Under the pieces are notes generated by a model. The model was not told where the DNA came from and made no database searches. It saw only the letters and a program-made list of their open reading frames with translations. Positions 48,545-57,599 of a stretch of DNA of 64,000 bases are shown piece by piece (the first letter of the stretch is position 1; each line of letters begins with the position of its first letter). Made by a program: the position numbers and the translations under genes. Source of the stretch: an uncultured Dehalococcoidia bacterium. GTDB taxonomy: Bacteria > Chloroflexota > Dehalococcoidia > Lucifugimonadales > UBA3495. The DNA lies in contig OY282565.1 of the NCBI GenBank assembly GCA_958296445.1, positions 2,653,570-2,717,569 of the forward strand. The letters are read 5' to 3'.

Positions 48545-50911
48545 TTAGGGGTGTACGGGGATTTCTTGTTGCCAGATTGGGGGTTGGTTTGGGGTGTATT
48601 GGCCGGTTTGGATTTTGGTTATGGGGTAGTCGGGTAGGGGGATTGTTGCTAGGCATTTGTTGGTTAGGGTTGGGATTTTTTTTGCTTGGTCGAAGGCGGC
48701 GGCGCTGAAGTCTAGGTTGTCGAAGCCGTGTTGCTGGCGGTGGTGGGGTAGGTTTTTTGGGTCGGCGGGGGTCAGGTGCAGGAAGAAGAGCGGTTCGGTG
48801 TCGGTTGGCAGGCAGGGGTCTTTGAAGTAGGTTAGTTCTTTGCCGGTTAGGTAGACGTTGAAGGTGCCGGTTATGTTGGGCGTTAGGGATTGGATTTCTT
48901 GGTATCGCTCCTCGATGGCGGCGATGGCGGCGTTTTTGGCTTCGGGGCTGGAATAAACGGGGATTTCTTTTTCCCAGATTGGGGGGTTGCCTGGGATGTA
49001 TTGGCCGGTTTGGATTTTGGTTATGGGGTAGTCTGGGAGGGGGATTATTGCTAGGCATTTGTTGGTTAGGGTTGGGATTTTTTTTGCTTGGTCGAAGGCA
49101 GTGCCGGGAAAGTCTAGGTTGTCGAAGCCGTGTTGCTGGCGGTGGGGGGGCAGGCTTTTCTGGTCGGCGGGGTAGAGAGCCAGGAAGAACCATGGCTCGG
49201 TATCCGTTGGCAGGCAGGGTTCTTTGAAGTAGGTCAGTTCTTTGCCGGTTAGATATACGTTGAAATTGGAGATGATGTCGGGCTTTAGGGATTGGATTTG
49301 TTGGTATCGCTCCTCGATGGCGGCGATGGCGGCGTTTTTGGCTTCGGGGCTGGAATAAACGGGGATTTCTTTTTCCCAGATTGGGGGTTGGCCTAGGATG
49401 TTCTGGCCGGTTCGGATTTTGGTTATGGGGTAGTCGGGGAGGGGGATTGTTGCTAGGCATTTGTTGTTTAGAGTTGGGATTTTTTTTGCCCGGGTGAAGG
49501 CGTTGGCGTTGAAGTCTAGGTTGTCGAAGGCGTGTTGCTGGCGGTGGGAGGGAAGGCTTTTCTGGTCGGCGGGGGTTAGGTGCAGGAGGAAGCGCGGTTC
49601 GATGTCGGTTGGTAGGCAGGGGTCTTTGAGGTAGGTTAGTTCTTTGCCGGTTAGATAGACGTTGAAGTTGGAGGCTATGTCGGGGTCTAGGGATAGGATT
49701 TGTTGGTATCTTTCCTCGATGGCGGCGATTTTGGCTTGTTCGGTGAAATGTGCGAAATAGGCTAATCCGCTGCTGGCGGCGATTATGGTTAGGCAGGCGA
49801 TTAGCCAGGGCGTGGGGGTAAGATTTCGGGCTAGGGCGGCGTTGGGCGGGTTGGGCCGGGCCGCTGTAGAGTCGGCCGGGCCGGGTTTGGTGGCAGGTTG
49901 GAACGGGATCCATCCGGTTGGCAGTTTTAGTTTGGGGGGGAATGGAATCACGCTGATGGGCAGTTTTAGTTTGGGCGGGAATGGGATTTGGCTGGTTGGC
50001 AGTTTTAGGGCGGCGAAGGGGGTTGCGAGCCGGCGGTGGGCCGGTTTTTGGGCTAGGAGCAGATCCAGAGCGTAGAAAAAGCAGACGATGCTGAACAGAT
50101 ATTCGCGCGTTTCGTAAAAGTTGCCGGCAGGTATGTCGCTGCGATGATGCGCGTAGGCGATAGCTAGGAGGAGGGCGAAGGCGGCGGCGGTGGCGGCAAG
50201 GATCTCTTTGGGTTGGCGGGAGATTAGGGCGTAGATGGCGAAGAATAGTAAGAGGGCTTTTTCGCGGTCAGTAATAAAGGAGATAAAGTCGAAACTGAGG
50301 ATGTCTGCCTCGACTGGGCGGTAGGATTCCGCGGTTAGGAAGGCCAATACGAGCAGGATTGACGGCAATGGGATGTTGAACAGCTTGTCTTTTCGGATAA
50401 AGAAGGCGGCGGCGGTTATCATACACAGAAGGGTTGTTGCTACTTGGTAGATTGCTTCAAATTTTCCGTGGGTGATATTGATGTTGTGGAGATTGACCTC
50501 GTCTTGGCGGTTGATGTTCAGCAGGAAATCGGGGGTGGGGAATCCGATTATTCGCTGGCCCCAACTGAGTTCCTCGCCTGCGGCGAACAGGAAGGCGATG
50601 GCGGCTAGGATGTAGACGCAGCGTAGGGGGAGTCGTTGCTCTGCCAGGGCCGTGGCGAACAGTATCAGGGCGGTCAAGAGAAACCAGGCCGGGGTTAGAT
50701 ACTCTACCCAAGAGTCCTCGTAGGTTATTGTGCTGTATGCGCCGGGGTTGGCTACGGACAGGCAGGCGAAGAAGAGGGCGTTTAGGGAGAAGAATAGGTA
50801 GCCGAGGGTTGCGATGTTGGAGTTGAGGGGGAAAGAGTCGGGGGTGGGAGGGGAAGTGCGGGGAGCGGCGGCCTCTAGGGGCTGCTGGGATTCGGGGGTT
50901 TTGTTTGGCAC
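48545..50911 (-). CDS. Multi-pass membrane protein with three tandem C-terminal repeats
   Basis: A 788-residue protein. About eight membrane helices fill residues 30-290 (I-A-T-L-G-Y-L-F-F-S-L-N-A-L-F-F; E-E-L-S-W-G-Q-R-I near 115 is notable). A Pro-rich linker with three repeats of L-K-L-P-x-x-x-I-P-F lies near 315-350, then another helix near 385. The C-terminus is three domains of 134 residues: A-I-E-E-R-Y-Q-Q-I, N-F-N-V-Y-L-T-G-K-E-L-T-Y, P-C-L-P-T-D, R-Q-Q-H-G-F-D-N-L-D-F, N-K-C-L-A-T-I-P-L-P-D-Y. DNA copies are nearly identical at a 402-base period. Start: GTG 50911, with GGGAG upstream. The longer frame beyond it is antisense of def. Unknown family. Confidence 0.75.
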   Translation of the reverse strand: MPNKTPESQQPLEAAAPRTSPPTPDSFPLNSNIATLGYLFFSLNALFFACLSVANPGAYSTITYEDSWVEYLTPAWFLLTALILFATALAEQRLPLRCVYILAAIAFLFAAGEELSWGQRIIGFPTPDFLLNINRQDEVNLHNINITHGKFEAIYQVATTLLCMITAAAFFIRKDKLFNIPLPSILLVLAFLTAESYRPVEADILSFDFISFITDREKALLLFFAIYALISRQPKEILAATAAAFALLLAIAYAHHRSDIPAGNFYETREYLFSIVCFFYALDLLLAQKPAHRRLATPFAALKLPTSQIPFPPKLKLPISVIPFPPKLKLPTGWIPFQPATKPGPADSTAARPNPPNAALARNLTPTPWLIACLTIIAASSGLAYFAHFTEQAKIAAIEERYQQILSLDPDIASNFNVYLTGKELTYLKDPCLPTDIEPRFLLHLTPADQKSLPSHRQQHAFDNLDFNANAFTRAKKIPTLNNKCLATIPLPDYPITKIRTGQNILGQPPIWEKEIPVYSSPEAKNAAIAAIEERYQQIQSLKPDIISNFNVYLTGKELTYFKEPCLPTDTEPWFFLALYPADQKSLPPHRQQHGFDNLDFPGTAFDQAKKIPTLTNKCLAIIPLPDYPITKIQTGQYIPGNPPIWEKEIPVYSSPEAKNAAIAAIEERYQEIQSLTPNITGTFNVYLTGKELTYFKDPCLPTDTEPLFFLHLTPADPKNLPHHRQQHGFDNLDFSAAAFDQAKKIPTLTNKCLATIPLPDYPITKIQTGQYTPNQPPIWQQEIPVHP

Positions 50912-51015
50912 ATCCGGGCTCCCGGTTGTTTGTTTGCGGTTTTTTGTCAGGGGCGGATTATACGGCGTGGGGTTGGGGTTGGACAAGGGGGCGGGGGTTG
51001 GGGGTTTTGGGGGCG

Positions 51016-51045
51016 TTGAGGATTGGGGGGGTGGCGGCGTATAAT
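51016..51045 (+). promoter_or_regulatory. Promoter of def
   Basis: TTGAGG, an 18-base spacer and a perfect TATAAT, 46 bases upstream of the GTG start. Confidence 0.65.
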
Positions 51046-51091
51046 TGGGGTGCGGTTGGCGTTTGAGTTTTTTGAGGTTGAGGGTTTTTTG

Positions 51092-51691
51092 GTGGCTTTG
51101 TTGAAGATTCGGTTGGTGCCTGACCCGATTCTTTTCAGGAAGGCGCGTAAGGTTGGGAAGGTTACGGCGCAGCACCGGCGGCTGGCGGCGGATATGGTGG
51201 AGACGATGATTGAGCATAGCGGGGTGGGGCTGGCGGCGAATCAGGTTGGGTATCTGGAGCGTATCGCGGTTGTGCAGACGCCGGATATGGAGGAGGCTTT
51301 GGTTTTGGTGAACCCGGAGATTGTGAGGAAGGAGGGGCAGCGGGAGGTGGAGGAGGGGTGTCTGAGCGTTCCGGGGTATCGGGGGATGGTGTTGCGGTCG
51401 GAGAAGGTGCGGGCGCGGGCGCTGGACTTGAATGCGAAGCCGTTTAAGGTGGATGCGGAGGGCAGTTTGCTGGCGCAGGCTTTGGAGCACGAGATTGACC
51501 ATCTGAACGGGATTATGTATATGGATCATTTGGTGGCGCATACGGGTTTGTATAAGGTTGAAGAGGGGGATGGGGATGGAGCGGGGGGCGATGGGGATGG
51601 GCATAACCATAACCATGGGGGAGGGAAGGGCGATTCGGGTTTTGATGTTTGGCACCGGGGGTTGCATGGGGTGGAGAGGGATGGGGGGTAG
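51092..51691 (+). CDS. def: Peptide deformylase with Gly/His-rich tail
   Basis: A 199-residue enzyme that removes the formyl group from nascent N-terminal methionine. All three motifs are intact: G-V-G-L-A-A-N-Q-V near 45-53, E-E-G-C-L-S-V-P-G near 86-94 (metal Cys) and Q-A-L-E-H-E-I-D-H-L-N-G near 129-140 (HExxH). The start is GTG 51092 (V-A-L-L-K-I-R), giving the usual Def N-terminus. About 45 residues extend past the normal end and include D-G-D-G-A-G-G-D-G-D-G-H-N-H-N-H-G-G-G-K, a possible metal-binding or disordered tail. TATAAT promoter upstream. Confidence 0.92.
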   Translation: MALLKIRLVPDPILFRKARKVGKVTAQHRRLAADMVETMIEHSGVGLAANQVGYLERIAVVQTPDMEEALVLVNPEIVRKEGQREVEEGCLSVPGYRGMVLRSEKVRARALDLNAKPFKVDAEGSLLAQALEHEIDHLNGIMYMDHLVAHTGLYKVEEGDGDGAGGDGDGHNHNHGGGKGDSGFDVWHRGLHGVERDGG

Positions 51692-51699
51692 GTTGGAGG

Positions 51700-51905
51700 G
51701 GTGAGGACGGATGGGGGGGCGACGGGGGGGCGCAAGGGACGGGGGGGCGCAAGGCGGATGGGCGGGCGCAGGGGGCGAGGGGGCGTAAGGCGGATGGGTA
51801 GGGACGGATGGGCGGGCGAGGGGGCGCAAGGCGGACGGGCAACCACAAGGGTTGCCCCTACGGGGGGATGGGGGGCGGGATACTACGGGGGGATGGGGGG
51901 CGGGA
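51700..51905 (+). repeat. Degenerate G-rich tandem and one CAACC hairpin
   Basis: The 245-base gap between def and the nucleotidyltransferase gene holds imperfect GGGGGCGCAAGGCGGATGGG units. At about 51838-51862 is GGGCAACCACAAGGGTTGCC followed by CCTACGG, a reversed member of the array family at 21.9-22.7 kb. Confidence 0.7.
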
Positions 51906-51936
51906 TGTGTGGGTTGGGTGAGGTTTTGTCGGGGGT

Positions 51937-53481
51937 ATGGATTTTTTGATTGAGCGGTTGGTTTCTTTTTTTGCGGCGCAGGGGTTGGATGCGTGGCTGG
52001 TTGGGGGGGCGGTGCGTGACCGTTTGTTGGGGCGCGGGTTGGGGGGGGATGTTGATTTGGCGGTGGCGGCGGGGGATGTTGTGTCGGTGGGGCGGGCGCT
52101 GGCCGGGGAGCTGGGGGGGGCGCTGGTTCCTTTGAGCCCGGAGCGGGGGATTATGCGGGTGGTGGTTGACTTGGGGGATGATGACGATGGGGGCGTAGGG
52201 CGGGCGGTTGACGGGGATGCGGGGCGGGTGGTTGATTTTACGGTTTTTTCCGGGGACATTGAGAGCGATTTGGGGCGGCGGGATTTTACGGTTAATGCTA
52301 TGGCGGCGCCGTTGGGGGAGTGGGTTGGGGGGGATTTTGTCGGGGTGGTGATTGACCCGTATGGGGGGCGGGGGGATTTGGCGCGGAGGGTTTTGCGGGC
52401 GGTTGCTCCGGGGGTGTTTGAGGATGACCCGGGGCGTTTGTTGCGGGCGGTGCGGCTAGCGGGGGAGCTGGGGCTGCGTATCGAGCCGGGGACGGTGCGG
52501 CTGGTGGCGGCTAACGCGCATTTGTTGCCGCGGACGCATCCGGTTCGGGTGCGGGACGAGTTTTTGCGGGTGCTGGCGCCTAGGGGGGCCAGGGGGCGCG
52601 TTGAGGCGCTGGACCGGCTGGGGCTGCTGGAGCAGATTATACCGGAGCTGATGGCTACTAAGGGCGTGGAACAGCCGCGGATGCATTATTGGGATGTTTG
52701 GGGTCATTCGTTGCACGCGGTGGAGGCCGCCGAGGGGGTGACCGGGGGGCATCAGAATTCGCCGGTGTATTCGTGTGTGCCGTGGACGGCGGAAAGCGAG
52801 GGGCGGTTCGGGGAAAGGGTTATGCATGGGCATACGCGGCGGACGGCGCTGAAGCTGGCGGCGTTGCTTCACGATGTCGCCAAGCCGCAGACTAAGACGC
52901 TGGAGGCAGATGGGCGCACCCGCTTTTTCGGTCACCCGGAGGTTGGGGCGGATGTGGTTCGGTTGCGGCTGGGGAGTCTGGGTTTCGGGGCGCGGGGGTC
53001 TGGGATGGTGTCGGGGATGGTTAGGCATCATTTGCGGCCTTTCAATATGTCGGGGCAGGGGGAGTGGCCGACGCGCCGGGCCATCTATCGCTATTTCCGG
53101 GAGCTGGGTGACGGGGCGGTAGATACGCTGTACTTGAGTCTGGCGGATTTTTTGGCGACAAAAGGGCCGGAACTGGCGCACCAAGAATGGCTGAATCATG
53201 CTAGAATGATTAGCCATACACTTTATGTCGGCTCGCAGGAGCCGGTGTCCGTTGCTACGCCGCGCTTGGTTAGCGGACACGATTTGATGTCGCATTTGGG
53301 GTTGCCGCCGGGGCCGCGGGTCGGGTCTTTGCTGGCGGTGATTGAGGAGGCTCGCGCGGCGGGCGAAATTGAAACTCAGGAGCAGGCCCTGGAATTGGCT
53401 GCCGTCACACTGAAAGGCCGGGGAACCCGTTGGGGGGAAGTGGCTGGCGGGGATGATGGCTTGCCCGGGGGTTCCGGCTAG
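51937..53481 (+). CDS. CCA tRNA nucleotidyltransferase / poly(A) polymerase family with HD domain
   Basis: A 514-residue class II nucleotidyltransferase. The head domain has L-V-G-G-A-V-R-D (21-28) and the acidic pair G-D-V-D-L (37-41), then R-R-D-F-T-V-N-A-M-A near 123. The neck carries D-D-P-G-R-L-L-R-A-V-R near 166. An HD domain follows, with A-A-L-L-H-D-V-A-K-P near 308. Members add or repair the tRNA 3' CCA; some act as A-adding enzymes or poly(A) polymerases. Both tRNAs here encode CCA, so repair is the likely need. It lies three bases before secD, suggesting one transcript. Confidence 0.88.
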   Translation: MDFLIERLVSFFAAQGLDAWLVGGAVRDRLLGRGLGGDVDLAVAAGDVVSVGRALAGELGGALVPLSPERGIMRVVVDLGDDDDGGVGRAVDGDAGRVVDFTVFSGDIESDLGRRDFTVNAMAAPLGEWVGGDFVGVVIDPYGGRGDLARRVLRAVAPGVFEDDPGRLLRAVRLAGELGLRIEPGTVRLVAANAHLLPRTHPVRVRDEFLRVLAPRGARGRVEALDRLGLLEQIIPELMATKGVEQPRMHYWDVWGHSLHAVEAAEGVTGGHQNSPVYSCVPWTAESEGRFGERVMHGHTRRTALKLAALLHDVAKPQTKTLEADGRTRFFGHPEVGADVVRLRLGSLGFGARGSGMVSGMVRHHLRPFNMSGQGEWPTRRAIYRYFRELGDGAVDTLYLSLADFLATKGPELAHQEWLNHARMISHTLYVGSQEPVSVATPRLVSGHDLMSHLGLPPGPRVGSLLAVIEEARAAGEIETQEQALELAAVTLKGRGTRWGEVAGGDDGLPGGSG

Positions 53482-53484
53482 ATT

Positions 53485-55488
53485 ATGCGTTCCCGAAGCG
53501 TCCGGCTCAGTATCGTTATCGTCCTTATCTTGGGGCTTGCGTTGGCGGCCCTGGGATTTCGGGCTATCAACATTGACTTGCCCGGGCTGCCGGCCCTGAA
53601 CCGGGACGGGGCCGGGCCGTTGGGGCTTAAGCTGGGTCTTGACCTGAGCGGTGGCGGGCATCTGGTTTATCAGGCGGATACCGGGGCGCGGTTTGACGTT
53701 ACGCTGCTGGAGCCGGCGGATTTGAGCGAGTTGGGGACGGCGCTGGAGGGATTGCGGTTCGGGGATGACGGGCTGCTGGCGCTGGAGGATTATCAGGTTT
53801 TCCCGCGGGATATTAGCATTGTGCAGCGGGAAATCCCGATTGAGCCGCCGGTTACGCAAGAACCGGCGGCGGGGGAACCCGGGACGGGGGAACCGGGGGC
53901 GGGCGAGGGGGAGGGGGAACCGCCGCCGGAACCGCAGATGGTTTCGGTTCCCGTGGTGAGTATTTTCCAGGTGCGGACGCCTTTGCTGGCGACGGATGAC
54001 CCGCGGCGCACCGGGCTGCGGGATGCGATTGAGGAGTCGCTGGGGCCGGTAAGTTTGTTCCAGGTGACCAACATTGGGGCGCCCTCTCCCGACCAGATGG
54101 CGGGGGTGCTGGACAACATTACGCGGCGGGTCAACCGTTTTGGGACGGAAGAGCCGATTATACAGATATTCGGCGATGACCGGGTTATTGTGCAGCTTCC
54201 GGGGGCGAGCGGTTCGACTACGGAGCTGGCGTTTGTGGATGCGGTGGACGGCGAGGGGCTGGCCGGGCTGGCGGATGCGCTGGCCGGGGCGGGGTATCAG
54301 GACGCGGAAGTGGAGCGGTTGGATGACCGTACGTTCCGTATTCTTTCCGGCACGGTGGACGCGGAGGTGGAGTCGGCGGCGCTGGCCGCGGTGGCTGAGG
54401 CGGTGGGGCCGGTGCAGTTTCTCAGCGTGAACAGCGCGATTGACGAGGCGAAGGCACTCATCGGGCAGACGGCGCTGCTGGAGTTCAAGGAGCGCACCTG
54501 CGGGTCGCTGGATCCGGTTACGGCGGCTTGTCTTGACCCTACGGACGCCGACTTGGGGCTTACCGGGGACGACCTGAACCGGGCGGAGGCGACGGCCGAC
54601 CCGCTGGGCGTGGGCTGGGTGGTCAACTTGCAGTTTGACGGGCGCGGTTCCGATATTTTTTCTGAGCTTACCCGCCGCATCGCCGATGTGCAGACCAAGC
54701 GCATCGCGGTGTTTATGGACGACCAGGAAATTATCGCGCCGGTGGCGAGGGCCTGGATACGGGACGGCAGCACTCAAATCAGCGGCGACTTTACCCGCGA
54801 GGAAGCGCGGACGTTGGCGATTCAGTTGGAATCGGGGCGGTTGCAGGTGCCGCTGAAGCTGATTCAGGAAAGCGACGTTGACGCTCTGCTGGGTTCCGAA
54901 TCGTTGCGGAACAGCCTGCTGGCCGGGCTGGTGGGTTTGGGGCTGGTGCTGGTCTTTATAGTGGCCTACTACCGGATGGCCGGGGTGGTGGCGGCCTGCG
55001 CTCTGGTGTTTTACGCGGTTATTGTGCTGGCGGTGTTCAAGCTGATTCCGATTACGCTGGAGCTGGCCCATATCGGGGGTTTCATTCTGTCGGTGGGGAT
55101 GGCGGTGGACGCCAATATACTGATATTCGAGCGGATGAAAGAGGAAGTGCGGATTGGCCGGACGCTGGCGTCGTCTATGGAAGTGGGGTTCAGCAGGGCC
55201 TGGCCGGCGATACGGGATTCCAACATTTCGACGATGATTACGTGTCTGGTGCTGATGTGGTTCGGCGACCGGCTGGGGGGCGGGCTGGTTACGGGGGTTG
55301 CCATCAGCCTGTTCATCGGGGTGGCGGCGAGTATGTTCACGGCGGTGGTGGTGAGCCGGAACCTGTTGCAGTTGATGGCCTTTATCGGGCTGGGACACCG
55401 GATTAACCTGTTTACGCCGGAGCCGGCGCCGGGGGCCGGGCGGGGGCGGGCCGGTGATGCGGCGCAAACCGCGGGAGGGGGCCGGTAG
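53485..55488 (+). CDS. secD: Protein translocase subunit SecD
   Basis: A 667-residue RND-type membrane subunit that uses the proton gradient to help SecYEG export. N-terminal helix near 8-28; L-G-L-D-L-S-G-G-G-H-L-V-Y near 51; a long periplasmic domain. This is interrupted near 128-152 by a Pro/Glu/Gly-rich insert (E-P-A-A-G-E-P-G-T-G-E-P-G). Five C-terminal helices follow, with the SecD signature around G-M-A-V-D-A-N-I-L-I-F-E-R near 538. Cytoplasmic tail Gly/Arg-rich. Its TAG shares one base with the GTG of secF. Confidence 0.95.
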   Translation: MRSRSVRLSIVIVLILGLALAALGFRAINIDLPGLPALNRDGAGPLGLKLGLDLSGGGHLVYQADTGARFDVTLLEPADLSELGTALEGLRFGDDGLLALEDYQVFPRDISIVQREIPIEPPVTQEPAAGEPGTGEPGAGEGEGEPPPEPQMVSVPVVSIFQVRTPLLATDDPRRTGLRDAIEESLGPVSLFQVTNIGAPSPDQMAGVLDNITRRVNRFGTEEPIIQIFGDDRVIVQLPGASGSTTELAFVDAVDGEGLAGLADALAGAGYQDAEVERLDDRTFRILSGTVDAEVESAALAAVAEAVGPVQFLSVNSAIDEAKALIGQTALLEFKERTCGSLDPVTAACLDPTDADLGLTGDDLNRAEATADPLGVGWVVNLQFDGRGSDIFSELTRRIADVQTKRIAVFMDDQEIIAPVARAWIRDGSTQISGDFTREEARTLAIQLESGRLQVPLKLIQESDVDALLGSESLRNSLLAGLVGLGLVLVFIVAYYRMAGVVAACALVFYAVIVLAVFKLIPITLELAHIGGFILSVGMAVDANILIFERMKEEVRIGRTLASSMEVGFSRAWPAIRDSNISTMITCLVLMWFGDRLGGGLVTGVAISLFIGVAASMFTAVVVSRNLLQLMAFIGLGHRINLFTPEPAPGAGRGRAGDAAQTAGGGR

Positions 55489-56465
55489 TGCTGGACATTG
55501 TAGGCAAGCGGAGCTGGTATTTCCTGTTTTCCTTTCTGATTATCGTTCCGGGCATCATATCCATGATGATACCGCCGGGGTGGGTGACGCTGGATTCGGG
55601 GCTGCGGCCGGGCATTGATTTCACCAGCGGGGCGGTGTTTAACGTCACTTTCCGGGCCGATGTAGACGAGGCGGACATTCAGGAGCGGATGACTGAGTTG
55701 GGCCATCCTGAAGCATTAGTGCAGCAGGTGGGGGCCAATAACTACTTCATCCGCACTGATGTGCTGGAGGAGGCGCAGCCGGGGGGGCTGTCGGAGCGGG
55801 AGATAATCGAGCGGGACTTGGAGAAGTTCTTGGGGCTGGAGCGGGAGCGGGTGGAGTTCGACAGCGTGTCGCCCATCGTGGCGTCGGAAACCGTCCGCAT
55901 CGCCTTTTATGCGCTGGCGGCGGCGTCGGTGTTTATCCTGCTATATGTCTGGTATGCATTCCGGCGGGTGCCTAAAGCGTACCGCTATGGCGTCAGCGCG
56001 GTGCTGGCGTTGGTTCACGATGTGCTGGTGATTCTGGGGGTGTTTTCCATTCTGGGGCGGGTCATCGGGTTTGAGGTCAACTCGATGTTCATTGTGGGGC
56101 TGCTGATAGTGGCCGGGTACAGCGTCAATGACACTATAGTGGTATTCGACCGCATCCGGGAAAACGTTTCGCGTCATCCCGACCGGGATTTGGGCGGGCT
56201 GGTAAATCTGAGCATTATGGAAAGCATGGGGCGCTCGCTGAACACCAGCTTGACTACGCTGTTTGTGCTGATAGCGATGCTGCTAATCGGGGGGCCAAGC
56301 ATCCGGGAGTTGTTGCTGGTGCTGGCTATCGGCGCGGTGGCGGGGACGTACAGCAGCATTTTTATAGCCAGCCAGTTTTTGGTGATGTGGGATCGAGGGG
56401 AAATCCGCCGGTTAGGGCGGCCGGCGGCGGCGGTGTCGTCGCTGCTCAATCTGTTGGGCAAGTAG
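55488..56465 (+). CDS. secF: Protein translocase subunit SecF
   Basis: A 325-residue partner of SecD. N-terminal helix W-Y-F-L-F-S-F-L-I-I-V-P-G-I-I-S near 9-24, R-P-G-I-D-F-T-S-G near 40, five C-terminal helices with G-Y-S-V-N-D-T-I-V-V-F-D-R near 204 (SecF signature). GTG start overlapping the secD stop. An 83-base piece of its 3' end is copied at 57064-57146. Confidence 0.95.
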   Translation: MLDIVGKRSWYFLFSFLIIVPGIISMMIPPGWVTLDSGLRPGIDFTSGAVFNVTFRADVDEADIQERMTELGHPEALVQQVGANNYFIRTDVLEEAQPGGLSEREIIERDLEKFLGLERERVEFDSVSPIVASETVRIAFYALAAASVFILLYVWYAFRRVPKAYRYGVSAVLALVHDVLVILGVFSILGRVIGFEVNSMFIVGLLIVAGYSVNDTIVVFDRIRENVSRHPDRDLGGLVNLSIMESMGRSLNTSLTTLFVLIAMLLIGGPSIRELLLVLAIGAVAGTYSSIFIASQFLVMWDRGEIRRLGRPAAAVSSLLNLLGK

Positions 56466-56474
56466 CGCGGGAAT

Positions 56475-56503
56475 TTCCGGCCCGGCGGGGTGTATAGTAG
56501 AAT
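56475..56503 (+). promoter_or_regulatory. Putative promoter of the coiled-coil membrane gene
   Basis: TTCCGG, a 17-base spacer and TAGAAT, 11 bases before the ATG at 56515, so the leader would be very short. Confidence 0.45.
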
Positions 56504-56514
56504 CGAGCCGGTTT

Positions 56515-57060
56515 ATGGATGATTACCGCGAAACTATCTGGGGAATCCGCCCGGAAGATAGGGCGTGGTTTCAGTTTTTGACTCTGGTTGGGGGGACGGT
56601 TGGTTCGGTGATACTGACGCTGCTGGAGCTGGAGGCTCTTTCCGGCGACGCGGCGGCCGGTGTGGTGGCGAGGAATGTTGTTTTAGGCATTGGCGGCAGT
56701 TTCGTCGCTTCGGGCTTCATTGCTTGGGGGATGTTGCAGGCAAAGGAGATGATGATGTCAATGTCGGGCTGGATTAGGGATGCGACGGAGAGGCGGCGGG
56801 AGCGGTGGCGGCAGGAGCGGGAGGAGGCGGTGGCGGTGGCGGTGGCGGAGGCGCGGCGAGAGGTTGAGGAGGAGGCCCGCCGACAGGTGGCGGAGGCGCG
56901 GCGAGAGTCTGAGGAGGAAGCTCGGCGACAGGTGGCGGAAGCTCGCCGGGAAGCCGAGGAAGCCCGGCGACAGGCTTATATTCAGGGATATGCGGATTCC
57001 CGAGAAGGAAAACCTGAGCATCCGCCGGGGGGGAATGGCGTCGATGGGGGAGAGGGTTAG
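56515..57060 (+). CDS. Membrane-anchored coiled-coil protein
   Basis: A 181-residue protein. Two hydrophobic segments lie near 21-37 (LTLVGGTVGSVILTLLEL) and 55-75 (NVVLGIGGSFVASGFIAWGM). A highly charged coiled coil follows (about 90-155) in which an 11-residue R-R-E-x-E-E-E-A-R-R-Q-V-A-E-A unit is repeated three times. The C-terminus is Y-I-Q-G-Y-A-D-S-R-E-G-K-P and Gly-rich. Unknown function; such proteins are frequent beside secretion or mobile loci. A truncated second copy lies immediately downstream. Confidence 0.65.
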   Translation: MDDYRETIWGIRPEDRAWFQFLTLVGGTVGSVILTLLELEALSGDAAAGVVARNVVLGIGGSFVASGFIAWGMLQAKEMMMSMSGWIRDATERRRERWRQEREEAVAVAVAEARREVEEEARRQVAEARRESEEEARRQVAEARREAEEARRQAYIQGYADSREGKPEHPPGGNGVDGGEG

Positions 57061-57063
57061 ATT

Positions 57064-57146
57064 GGCGCGGTGGCGGGGACGTATAGCAGCATTTTTATAG
57101 CCAGCCAGTTTTTGGTGATGTGGGATCGGGGGGAAATTCGCCGGTT
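57064..57146 (+). pseudogene. Duplicated fragment of the secF 3' end
   Basis: These 83 bases match secF 56331-56413 with only a few substitutions (GCAGCATTTTTATAGCCAGC and flanks). They then join, at a shared GGTT, to sequence matching 56602 onward in the coiled-coil gene. The intervening 190 or so bases, including the secF stop and the coiled-coil start, are missing. The fragment is out of frame with what follows. Confidence 0.9.
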
Positions 57147-57148
57147 CG

Positions 57149-57511
57149 GTGATACTGACGCTGCCGGAGCCGGATGCTCTTTCCGGCGAGGTTGCGCCGA
57201 GCGCGGTGGCGAGGAATGTTGTTTTAGGCATTGGCGGCAGTTTCGTCGCCTCGGGCTTCATTGCTTGGGGGATGTTGCAAGCAAAGGAGATGATAATGTC
57301 AATGTCGGACTGGATTAGGGATGCGACTGAGAGGCGGCGGGAGGAGGGGCGGCAGGAGCGGGATGAAGCGGCGCGGCGGCAGGTAGAGGAAGTCTGGAGA
57401 CAGTTGGGGGGATCTCTCAGGGCGGCTTACATTCAGGGTTATGCGGATTCTCAGGAAGGAAAACCTGTGCGTCCGCCGGGGGGGAATGGCGTTGATGGGG
57501 GACAGGGTTAG
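57149..57511 (+). pseudogene. Truncated second copy of the coiled-coil membrane gene
   Basis: A 120-codon frame that opens at a GTG which is an internal Val codon in the parent. It keeps the second hydrophobic segment (GIGGSFVASGFIAWGMLQAK) and a shortened coiled coil (R-R-R-E-E-G-R-Q-E-R-D-E-A), plus the same A-Y-I-Q-G-Y-A-D-S-Q-E-G-K-P end. The first membrane segment and native start are lost. There is no evident SD. It could still be translated but is best read as a decaying duplicate. Confidence 0.7.
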
Positions 57512-57599
57512 AATGGGGGACAGGGTTAGATTGGCCGCAGAACGGCGCCGGGGGGATGGTGTGGGGAGGGCCAGGCTAGGATGTGGAGAATTGCTGGAT

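Noticed and set aside
48545..51829. Membrane protein extending to 51829
   Set aside because: The upstream 300 codons are antisense to def and its promoter and are Pro/His/Arg-rich; the GTG at 50911 with GGGAG is a better start.
57070..57318. SecF-like fusion ORF
   Set aside because: It reads the copied secF tail into the coiled-coil gene in the wrong frame and ends shortly after; it is a by-product of the duplication joint.
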